From: Aeromicrobium duanguangcaii
GTDB taxonomy: Bacteria; Actinomycetota; Actinomycetes; Propionibacteriales; Nocardioidaceae
Length of the DNA stretch: 64,000 bases
Direction: 5' to 3'
NCBI RefSeq assembly: GCF_024508295.1
Contig: NZ_CP101990.1
Location: forward strand, 930,001-994,000
Both the position numbers and the translations under genes were made by a program. Shown here in pieces: positions 57,939 through 64,000 of this stretch (its first letter is position 1; every line of letters begins with the position of its first letter). The notes beneath the pieces were generated by a model. That model saw only the letters and a program-made list of their open reading frames with translations. It did no database searches and had not been told where the DNA came from.

Positions 57939-57975
57939 AAAAGGCCCCCGATCCTCACGGATCGGGGCCTTTCTC
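57939..57975 (+). terminator. Terminator beyond the right attachment site
   Basis: AAAAGGCCCCCGATCC and GGATCGGGGCCTTT form a long stem with one bulged C and a TCAC loop, followed by TTTCTCAT. It is probably the original tRNA-Glu terminator displaced by the insertion. Confidence 0.82.
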
Positions 57976-58308
57976 ATGTCTGGGGATGCCGGCAGTTCAG
58001 GCTGGAGGGATTCACGCCGCGCAGCGATGCCGTTCTCGGGGGATCGTGCTTCACCTCGGTGATCGAACGCTGGAGTCACCACAGTTGCCCGATGGCGTAC
58101 CAACCCGCGACTGTGGCGACGGCAGCTCCACGCCACGAGTCTTCGCCACGGAGCCGGTCGCCGACCCGATTGTCGAGAGAAACTCTGACGCGATCGAGAG
58201 CCTTCATCGCTCACTCGCGGCAGCGTTCCCGCCAGCCTGAGTTGATCGGCTGTCCGCCCGCCCAAGCGGCGCTTGACGGGTATCTTGATGGTCGTCAAAG
58301 GGGGTGTC
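57976..58308. other. Stretch without a recognised gene
   Basis: I see no convincing complete gene here. A plus-strand tail of about 30 codons ending at 58240 (FATEPVADPIVERNSDAIE then SLHRSLAAAFPPA) reads like the C-terminus of a protein whose beginning is lost. A TATCTT box at 58281-58286 may be the promoter of the next small lipoprotein gene. Confidence 0.5.
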
Positions 58309-58674
58309 GTGGGGAAGCGCAAGGTCGTGTTCGCAGCAATCCTGCTCGGCTCGACGTACGGGTGTTCGGCCGAGTCTGAACCAGCGCAAGAGCGGGCGAC
58401 TCAATCGGCCGCTCGAACGGTCGCCTACCCGACCGACGCTCAGCAGGCGGTCCTGGCTGACGAGGTCCAAGCCGTCGTTCCCCGCATCGAGGTGGAGCCG
58501 GATCGCGTGGCGGAGGCGATGCGCTCGACGTGTGTTGCCATGCTCGATGACGTGCCGAACGTCGAGCGGATGGCCGCTACGTACCTGACCGGAGGCCTCA
58601 AGACCGATCTCAGCGAACCGAAGATCACCGAGCTGATGAAGATCGCCCGTGCGCAGGAGTGGTGTGAGCGCTGA
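58309..58674 (+). CDS. Small secreted lipoprotein-like hypothetical protein
   Basis: A 121-residue protein. A basic N-terminus and hydrophobic stretch (MGKRKVVFAAILLGSTYGC) end in a non-standard lipobox TYGC with Cys at residue 19, followed by an acidic linker and a helical C-terminal region with two further cysteines (STCVAML and QEWCER). GTG 58309 is chosen for its AAAGGGGGT ribosome-binding site and signal-like start; the frame is open to 58273. It lies just outside the right att copy, in less GC-rich surroundings, so it could belong to an older inserted segment. No domain is recognised. Confidence 0.65.
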   Translation: MGKRKVVFAAILLGSTYGCSAESEPAQERATQSAARTVAYPTDAQQAVLADEVQAVVPRIEVEPDRVAEAMRSTCVAMLDDVPNVERMAATYLTGGLKTDLSEPKITELMKIARAQEWCER

Positions 58675-58944
58675 AGGCGTGGATCGCAAGCTCCGGACGG
58701 TGACGTCCCAGGGGATCGCTCGACGTGAACGGCTGGTCAGTTCAGCGCAACGGATCTGAATGCGATGAGAAGTCTTCGCGTGCCACTCTTGCGTCGTGTT
58801 CGCCGATGAGAGGTCTCCTGAGGGATTCGGCTGGGCGCGCGTCTGCTTCGCTCGTGCGGTTCTGGGCTCGACGTCGAGCGTCTCTTCGCGACCTCTCTGT
58901 GGCCTGCGCACCCCTGACGGTCCAGCGACCGGGGAGCACCGACC

Positions 58945-59472
58945 TCAGCAGTCGGTGATCTCCCGGCAGGTCGCGCTTTCGGGGTCCAGCGCGGCGGCGG
59001 TGATCGCTCGCGCGGCCTCGGCGAGGGCGGCGAACTGCTCGGGAGTGAGCACGTCGACGACGAGCCGACGAGCCTCGCGGACGTGGCCGGGGGCGATCGC
59101 CTCGAGTTCGGCCATGCCGACGTCGGTGAGTCGCGCGCGCATCCGTCGCGCGCCCGATTCGCTCGCACTGAATCGCTCGACCCAGCCGTCCCTCTCGAGC
59201 CGCGTGAGCGCGTGGGAGAGCCGCGAGAGCGAGCAGCGGGCGTGGGTGGCCAGGTCGGAGAGCCCGAGCGTGCGGTCGGGCCCCGCGGACAGCGCGGCCA
59301 GCACCTGGTACTCGTACTGGTTCACTCCGGCGTCGCGCTTGAGCTGGGCGTCCATCGCCGGGGGGAGGACCGCCAGCAGGTCGACCAGGGCGCGCCAGTG
59401 GTCCTGCTGTTCCTCCGACAGCCAGGGAACGACCTCGTCGGCCGTCGGATTGTCCGGAATCTCAGTGGTCAC
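58945..59472 (-). CDS. MarR-family regulator
   Basis: A 175-residue MarR protein: a helical dimerisation start (WLSEEQQDHWRALVDLLAVLPPAMDAQL), winged helix YEYQVLAALSAGPDRTLGLSDLA, recognition helix SLSRLSHALTRLERDGWVER and wing. The open frame extends to 60003, but a TAGTAT -10 box 7 bases before GTG 59472 marks a leaderless start. Two TTGAA-NN-TTCAA palindromes in the divergent region are the likely operators. By analogy with MarR proteins next to azoreductases it may respond to quinones or other electrophiles; this is inference. Confidence 0.92.
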   Translation of the reverse strand: MTTEIPDNPTADEVVPWLSEEQQDHWRALVDLLAVLPPAMDAQLKRDAGVNQYEYQVLAALSAGPDRTLGLSDLATHARCSLSRLSHALTRLERDGWVERFSASESGARRMRARLTDVGMAELEAIAPGHVREARRLVVDVLTPEQFAALAEAARAITAAALDPESATCREITDC

Positions 59473-59492
59473 GATCTCGATACTACCCGCAC

Positions 59493-59504
59493 TTGAATGT
59501 TCAA
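59493..59504. promoter_or_regulatory. MarR operator copy 1
   Basis: TTGAA-TG-TTCAA lies just upstream of the -10 box of the MarR gene (complement of 59480-59485). Its centre is 33 bases, about three helical turns, from copy 2. Confidence 0.72.
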
Positions 59505-59525
59505 CCCAAACGTCGTAGGCTCCAC

Positions 59526-59537
59526 TTGAACATTCAA
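59526..59537. promoter_or_regulatory. MarR operator copy 2
   Basis: TTGAA-CA-TTCAA overlaps the expected transcription start of the azoreductase operon, just after a TAGGCT -10-like box at 59516-59521. Confidence 0.72.
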
Positions 59538-59556
59538 ACAACATCGGGAGATCCGC

Positions 59557-60198
59557 ATGACCCTGCTCCGTGTCGACGCCAGCATCCAGGGCGAGATGTC
59601 CGCCAGCGGCGCGCTGGCCGATCTCGTCGTCGACGAATTCGTCGCCAGCCATCCGGGCGTGCCGATCGTGCGGCGCCACCTGGGACAACACCCGCTGCCC
59701 GCCGACGTCTGGGCCACGGCTCACGCCGCCGGGTTCACGCCCGAGGACGAGCGCAGCGAGCACCAGCGCGAGGCCCTGGCGATCGCCGAGGAGGTCGCGG
59801 GGGAGCTGCGCCAGGCCACGGCCGTCGTCCTCGCGCTGCCGCTGTACAACTTCGGCATCTCCCAGCACGCCAAGACGTGGATCGACGTCGCCCTCGCGGG
59901 CGGCCCTCAAGGCACGCGACTGCTCGAGGGCAAGCCCACGGTCCTGGTGACCACGCGCGGCGGCGCCTACGGCCCGGGGACCCCGCGCGAGGGGTGGGAC
60001 CACAACACCGACTTCCTCCGGCAGATCCTCGTGGACATCTGGGGCGCGGACCTGACCGTGGTCGAGCGCGAGTTCACGCTCGTGGGCGTCAACCCGGCGC
60101 TGGACGAGTTCACCGAGATGGCGACCCAGATGCGCAAGAGCGCCGAGGAGGCGGCGGTCGAGGCCGGCGCCGCTCTCGCCGCCCGCCGCGCGGCCTGA
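59557..60198 (+). CDS. FMN-dependent NADH-azoreductase / quinone reductase (AzoR family)
   Basis: A 213-residue flavodoxin-fold enzyme. The start TLLRVDASIQGEMSASGALAD binds FMN phosphate; ALPLYNFGISQHAKTWIDVALAGG and TTRGGAYGPGTPREGWDH are the AzoR-type loops. Such enzymes carry out two-electron reduction of quinones and azo compounds. A GGGAGATCCGC ribosome-binding site precedes ATG 59557. It is first in an operon with two luciferase-like flavoenzymes, controlled by the divergent MarR. Confidence 0.9.
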   Translation: MTLLRVDASIQGEMSASGALADLVVDEFVASHPGVPIVRRHLGQHPLPADVWATAHAAGFTPEDERSEHQREALAIAEEVAGELRQATAVVLALPLYNFGISQHAKTWIDVALAGGPQGTRLLEGKPTVLVTTRGGAYGPGTPREGWDHNTDFLRQILVDIWGADLTVVEREFTLVGVNPALDEFTEMATQMRKSAEEAAVEAGAALAARRAA

Positions 60199-60215
60199 CC
60201 GAACGGAGATCCGAC

Positions 60216-62396
60216 ATGGTGCACGAACGCCTGATCCGCCTCGGCGTCGAGCTCGACGGGCGGGGCGATCCCGCCGAGGCCGTCGAACTGGCCGCCACCG
60301 CCGAGCGCGTGGGCTACGACCTCGTCGTCGCCGCCGACGCAGGCGAGGGGTTCGGTGATGCGTGGACGACGTTGAGTTGGGTCGCGGGCCGGACCGAGCG
60401 CATCGCCCTGGCCGCCCTGACCGACGACGCCACGCGGCCGTCGACGGTGCTGGCCAGGTCGACCGCGGGTCTCGACCTGCTGTCGGGCGGGCGAGTGACC
60501 CTCGGGTTGTCGGGCGACGACCCGGCGGCGGTGGCCGACGCGGTCGCCGTCGTGCGTCGCATGTGGGACCCGCTCGCGCCGGCGGTCCATCGCGAGGGCC
60601 ACCATCGCGTGCGCGGGGCCGAGCCCGGTCCCGCGCCGGCGCACGAGGTCCCGGTGTGGGTGAGCGGGGATGACCCCGGCCTGGTCGAGGTCGCCGGTGG
60701 TGTGGGCGACGGGTGGGTCGGACGCCTCGGCCCGGAGGAGGGCACCGAGCCGCTGCTCGAACGGCTCGACGCCCTGCGTCGGCACGCCGACGAGGCCGGC
60801 CGGGACGTCCGCGAGCTCCGTCGCGTCGTCAGGGCGTTCGACCGGGAGTCGTTCACCGCTCAGCAGTGGGTCGAGTGCCTGCGGCCGCTCGCCGAGCACG
60901 GGGTCACGACCTTCGTGCTGCGCGTGGGCGAGTGGGCGCCGGTCGAGCGACTCGAGTGGTTCGCGGACGAGGTCGCGCCCGCCCTGGAGGAGTCGGCTCG
61001 CCGAGCGGTCGAGGCGGGGCTCGTGGCCGATCGTCCCCTCCGTCGGTCCGTCGTTCGTGCCCAGCGCCGTCCCGGCATCGACTACGACGGGCTGCCCGAC
61101 TCCCTGGTCGGAACGGCCGTGGAGCCCGGCGACCTCGGCTACTCGGGCGTGCGCTCGACGTACCTGCGTGGTGGTCGGCCGGGCCTCGTGCTGCGTCCGC
61201 AGACCGTGGCCGAGGTCGTCGACGCCGTGGCCTTCGCCCGGCGCCACCGCGACGTGCCCCTGGGCGTCCGCAGCGGCGGACACGGGATCAGCGGGCGGTC
61301 GACCAACGACGGGGGTCTGGTGATCGACGTCGGCGCCCTGAACCGGATCGAGGTCATCGACGAGGCCAGGCGTCTCGTCCGGATCGGGCCGGGCGCGCGG
61401 TGGAAGCAGGTCGCGCGGGCGCTACAGCCGCACGGCTGGGCGCTGAGCTCGGGCGACTACGGGGGCGTCGGTGTGGGCGGCCTGGCCACGGCCGGGGGCA
61501 TCGGCTTCCTCGGGCGCAAGCACGGTCTGACGATCGATCACCTGCGTGCGGTCGAGATGGTGCTCGCGGACGGCTCCGTCGTGCGCGCCACCGAGCAGGA
61601 GAACGCCGAGCTGTTCTGGGCCGCCCGCGGCGCCGGGGCCAACTTCGGCATCGCCACGGCGTTCGAGTTCGTCGTCGACGAGGTCCCCGCGGTCGGCTGG
61701 GCCCAGCTGGGATTCGACGTCGCCGACCCGGCGGCGTTCCTGGCCGACTTCGGTCGCGTGACGACCGCGGCGCCACGCGAGACGACGCCGTTCCTGGTCT
61801 TCGGCAGGTCCGGGATGGCGCACGTGATGGCGATGGTGGACTCCGACGATCCCGACGTCATCTGGTCGCAGCTGCAGCCGTTCGCGCAGATCGCGCCGAT
61901 GGTCCAGCAGCAGGTCGTGATCGCCCCGTACGCCGACGTGATGGACATGTACCCCGACGCGCCGCACCAGGCCGCGGGCGAGCCGATCGCGCGGTCGGGA
62001 CTCGTCGACGACCTCACGCCCGAGGTCGCGGCCGCGAGCGCGCGGCTGATGAACACCGGCGCCGTCCACTTCTTCCAGATCCGCAGCATCGGCGGTGCGG
62101 TGTCCGACGTCGCCCCCGACGCGACGGCCTTCGCCCACCGCCGGGCACGGTTCCAGATCACGGCCATGGGCGCCGACGACGCGTCGCTCGATCGCGCCTG
62201 GAACCACCTGAGCCCGTACCTGAACGGGACCTATCTCAGCTTCGACACCCGCACCGGACCCGAACAGGTCGCCGAGGCGTTCCCTGCGGCGACCCTCGAC
62301 CGGCTGCGATCCTTGAACCGCGAACTCGACCCCACCACCCTGTTCCGCGACAACTTCAACGTCGCGGCACCCCTCACCGCCGGGAGCGCCACATGA
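60216..62396 (+). CDS. Luciferase-like monooxygenase fused to a berberine-bridge-type FAD oxidase
   Basis: A 726-residue two-domain flavoprotein. Residues 1-265 form a luciferase-like (LLM) barrel: AVELAATAERVGYDLVV, LARSTAGLDLLSGGRVTLGL and EVPVWVSGDDPG. A short linker leads to a PCMH FAD domain from about 290: RPQTVAEVVDAVAFAR, RSGGHGISGRSTNDGG (about 351, with H355 as likely histidyl-FAD site), GGVGVGGLATAGGIGFL and a BBE C-terminus DPTTLFRDNFNV. The cysteine that gives bicovalent FAD in plant-type enzymes is replaced (GDYGG), so FAD is probably singly linked. A GGAGAT ribosome-binding site precedes ATG 60216. The substrate is unknown; the MarR/azoreductase context suggests aromatic or quinone-like compounds. 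Confidence 0.88.
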   Translation: MVHERLIRLGVELDGRGDPAEAVELAATAERVGYDLVVAADAGEGFGDAWTTLSWVAGRTERIALAALTDDATRPSTVLARSTAGLDLLSGGRVTLGLSGDDPAAVADAVAVVRRMWDPLAPAVHREGHHRVRGAEPGPAPAHEVPVWVSGDDPGLVEVAGGVGDGWVGRLGPEEGTEPLLERLDALRRHADEAGRDVRELRRVVRAFDRESFTAQQWVECLRPLAEHGVTTFVLRVGEWAPVERLEWFADEVAPALEESARRAVEAGLVADRPLRRSVVRAQRRPGIDYDGLPDSLVGTAVEPGDLGYSGVRSTYLRGGRPGLVLRPQTVAEVVDAVAFARRHRDVPLGVRSGGHGISGRSTNDGGLVIDVGALNRIEVIDEARRLVRIGPGARWKQVARALQPHGWALSSGDYGGVGVGGLATAGGIGFLGRKHGLTIDHLRAVEMVLADGSVVRATEQENAELFWAARGAGANFGIATAFEFVVDEVPAVGWAQLGFDVADPAAFLADFGRVTTAAPRETTPFLVFGRSGMAHVMAMVDSDDPDVIWSQLQPFAQIAPMVQQQVVIAPYADVMDMYPDAPHQAAGEPIARSGLVDDLTPEVAAASARLMNTGAVHFFQIRSIGGAVSDVAPDATAFAHRRARFQITAMGADDASLDRAWNHLSPYLNGTYLSFDTRTGPEQVAEAFPAATLDRLRSLNRELDPTTLFRDNFNVAAPLTAGSAT

Positions 62397-63319
62397 CCGA
62401 CTACGGACACGAGCTGCTGTTCGGCACGTTCGTCACACCGACCAATCACCCACCGCACCAGGCCGTCGAGCAGGCGGTGGTGGCCGATCGCGCGGGACTC
62501 GATCTGGTGACCTTCCAGGACCATCCGTACGTCGCGCGGTTCCACGACACGTGGACGCTGATCGCCTACGCCGCCGCCCGCACCGAGCGCATCCACCTGA
62601 CGGCCAACGTCACCAACCTGCCGTTGCGTCCGCCGGCGGTCCTGGCCCGCAGCGTCGCGACGGCGGACCTGTTGTCCGGTGGGCGGATCGAGCTGGGTCT
62701 CGGCGCCGGCGGCTTCTGGGACCCGGTCGAGGCCATGGGCGGCCCGCGGCGCACCCCCGGCGAGTCGATCGTCGCGTTGGGGGAGGCCATCGAGATCATC
62801 CGCGGGATCTGGGACACCGAGACGCGCGGGGGCCTGAGCTACGAGGGGAAGCACTACGTCCTCACGGGCGCCAAGCGCGGCCCTGCGCCGGCGCACCAGC
62901 CCGGCATCTGGCTCGGCGCCTACAAGCCGCGCATCCTGCGGCTGACCGGCCGGCTCGCCGACGGGTGGCTGCCGTCGCTGGCGTACCTCCCCGGCGGCGT
63001 CGCCGACCTCGCCGAGATGAACGAGCGCATCGACGGCGCGGCCGAGGGCGCGGGCCGGAGCCCACGCGACGTGCGGCGGATGCTCAACATCGTGGGACGC
63101 TTCAGCACGACCAGCAGCGGGTTCCTCGAGGGACCGCCCGACCAGTGGGTCGAGGAGCTCGTCGACACCACGCTGACCTACGGGACGACCGGGTTCATCC
63201 TGGCCTCGGACGACACGGCCACCACCGAGCTGTTCGCCCACGAGGTGGCTCCGGCCGTCCGCGAGGAGGTCCGCAAGGCGCGGGCTAGCTCGGGTCGCAC
63301 GTCTCCAGCATCTCGCTGA
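62393..63319 (+). CDS. LLM-class flavin-dependent oxidoreductase
   Basis: A 308-residue stand-alone luciferase-like protein (FGTFVTPTNHPPHQAVEQAVVADRAGLD..., LARSVATADLLSGGRIELGLGAG, IWLGAYKPRILRLTGRLADGW) that may use FMN or coenzyme F420. It overlaps the fusion gene by 4 bases, so the three flavoenzymes are co-translated. Its sequence differs clearly from the N-terminal barrel of the fusion, so the pair is not a simple recent duplication. Its last 35 bases overlap the convergent HNH gene. Confidence 0.9.
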   Translation: MTDYGHELLFGTFVTPTNHPPHQAVEQAVVADRAGLDLVTFQDHPYVARFHDTWTLIAYAAARTERIHLTANVTNLPLRPPAVLARSVATADLLSGGRIELGLGAGGFWDPVEAMGGPRRTPGESIVALGEAIEIIRGIWDTETRGGLSYEGKHYVLTGAKRGPAPAHQPGIWLGAYKPRILRLTGRLADGWLPSLAYLPGGVADLAEMNERIDGAAEGAGRSPRDVRRMLNIVGRFSTTSSGFLEGPPDQWVEELVDTTLTYGTTGFILASDDTATTELFAHEVAPAVREEVRKARASSGRTSPASR

Positions 63320-63998
63320 GGGCGCGCGCCTCGCTGCGGTCGACCGCCAGCTCCCAGCGGTGCTTCACGTCGATCCAGTGGGTCGCGTAGGAGCACTGGA
63401 ACGGCGCCTTGGGCCGCCACGCCGCGGGGTCGCTGGACCCCTTCGAGGCGTTGGTCGGGCCATCGGACGCGAGCAGGACCTCGAGGTCGTTGGCGAACCG
63501 CACGCGGCGCTCGGCCGACCACGCGTGAGCACCGGAGACCCAGGCCTCGGCGAGGGGGACCACGTGATCGATCTGGATCGCCTGGGCCTGCCGCTGGTCC
63601 TTGAGGTCGGTGAAGGTGAGGTGCTTGCCGCTGTAGGGGTCGACCCACGTGCCCGCCAGCACGTCGTGCGGGCAGGAGCGCTGGACCTGGACCACGGTCG
63701 TGCCGGGTACGGCGTCGCGCAGCAGCACGTCGTCGCGCTGGTTGCAGCCGTTGCCGTCGACGTCCTTCCACGCGGTGCCGAACTCGCGCCGAGAGTAGTC
63801 CGGAACGTCGGCGGGACGCCGCTCCGCGACCCGCAGCGTCGGCAGCTGCTCGCGCGCGGTCGTGGGCGAGTACGACGGGGCCGGCGCCACCGCGGCGGCA
63901 TCGTCGAAGGGGTCACTCGCCTGCTCGAGCAGCTCGCAGCCGGAGAGCGGCACGAACAGCAGGGCGAGGATCGCAGCTCGGATTCTCACGGGAGTCAC
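63285..63998 (-). CDS. Exported lipoprotein with HNH (DUF1524) nuclease domain
   Basis: A 237-residue protein. A signal peptide (AAILALLFVPLSGC) has lipobox LSGC with lipidated Cys near residue 21. The mature part ends in the DUF1524/GmrSD C-terminal HNH fold: QAIQIDHVVPLAEAWVSGA gives the metal-binding DH, and RVRFANDLEVLLASDGPTNASKG the asparagine and second site. Similar secreted proteins are common in actinomycetes. They may degrade extracellular DNA, for instance for nutrient use or during uptake by the ComEA/ComEC system. GTG 63998 or GTG 63989 may be the start; the window ends 2 bases beyond. Confidence 0.87.
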   Translation of the reverse strand: MTPVRIRAAILALLFVPLSGCELLEQASDPFDDAAAVAPAPSYSPTTAREQLPTLRVAERRPADVPDYSRREFGTAWKDVDGNGCNQRDDVLLRDAVPGTTVVQVQRSCPHDVLAGTWVDPYSGKHLTFTDLKDQRQAQAIQIDHVVPLAEAWVSGAHAWSAERRVRFANDLEVLLASDGPTNASKGSSDPAAWRPKAPFQCSYATHWIDVKHRWELAVDRSEARALSEMLETCDPS

Positions 63999-64000
63999 CC

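Noticed and set aside
57629-57958. Minus-strand open frame with SPDGIRTRATALR
   Set aside because: This peptide is the translation of the antisense strand of the tRNA-Glu 3' end and is a known annotation artefact.
58725-58958. Plus-strand 77-codon frame before the MarR gene
   Set aside because: Low-complexity Ser/Arg-rich translation, no ribosome-binding site, overlaps the MarR 3' end.

Overview
The window is GC-rich, gene-dense bacterial DNA from an actinomycete. The block DegV-comEA-comEC-holA-rpsT-lepA-hemW-hrcA-dnaJ-HIT-phoH-ybeY-CorC-(cytidine deaminase-like)-era-recO-uppS keeps the gene order known from Mycobacterium and other Actinomycetota. GTG starts are common, and many genes begin 6-7 bases after a TAnnnT box, as leaderless actinobacterial transcripts do. 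My best guess is Nocardioidaceae (Aeromicrobium-like). That placement is inference; no 16S gene is present.

Layout. 1-4.6 kb (minus): cell-surface glycan genes: a truncated CDP-glycerol-type transferase, UDP-galactopyranose mutase, a GT2 glycosyltransferase and a second CDP-glycerol-type transferase. 4.7-6.7 kb: a Trk/Ktr potassium system. 6.7-18 kb: leuS, degV, DNA uptake (comEA/comEC), holA, rpsT, lepA, then a DUF559 nuclease-like gene bracketed by two related long hairpins. 18.5-27.8 kb: a secreted phytase-like/GDPD fusion, fadD, hemW, an arginine antiporter with arginine deiminase, and DUF3097. 27.9-34.7 kb: hrcA-dnaJ with a CIRCE operator, HIT, phoH, ybeY, corC, era. 34.7-43 kb: ArgP-like/LysE pair, PHP phosphoesterase, flavodoxin-like protein, a MoxR-DUF58-transglutaminase operon and a glutathionyl-hydroquinone-reductase-like protein. 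43-50.4 kb: leuA with a leucine-rich leader peptide, a lipoprotein, a LysR-controlled lysine catabolic pair, and an ACC deaminase/D-cysteine desulfhydrase homologue. 50.4-56.7 kb: recO, uppS, two near-twin FAD reductases around a MerR regulator, FAH-family hydrolase, gltX. 56.7-58.9 kb: tRNA-Gln, tRNA-Glu, and a 1-kb insertion bounded by a 46-bp direct repeat of the tRNA-Glu 3' half. 58.9-64 kb: a MarR-controlled operon of azoreductase, a luciferase-like/berberine-bridge fusion flavoenzyme and a second luciferase-like oxidoreductase, then a secreted HNH nuclease-like lipoprotein.

The most unusual items are the DUF559 gene framed by two paired hairpins (with three more long intergenic palindromes elsewhere), the small tRNA-Glu island with truncated or frameshifted cargo, the double-flavoenzyme fusion with its twin TTGAA-NN-TTCAA operators, the leuA leader peptide, and the pervasive leaderless promoter pattern. 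No CRISPR array, rRNA gene, transposase or complete integrase is seen.
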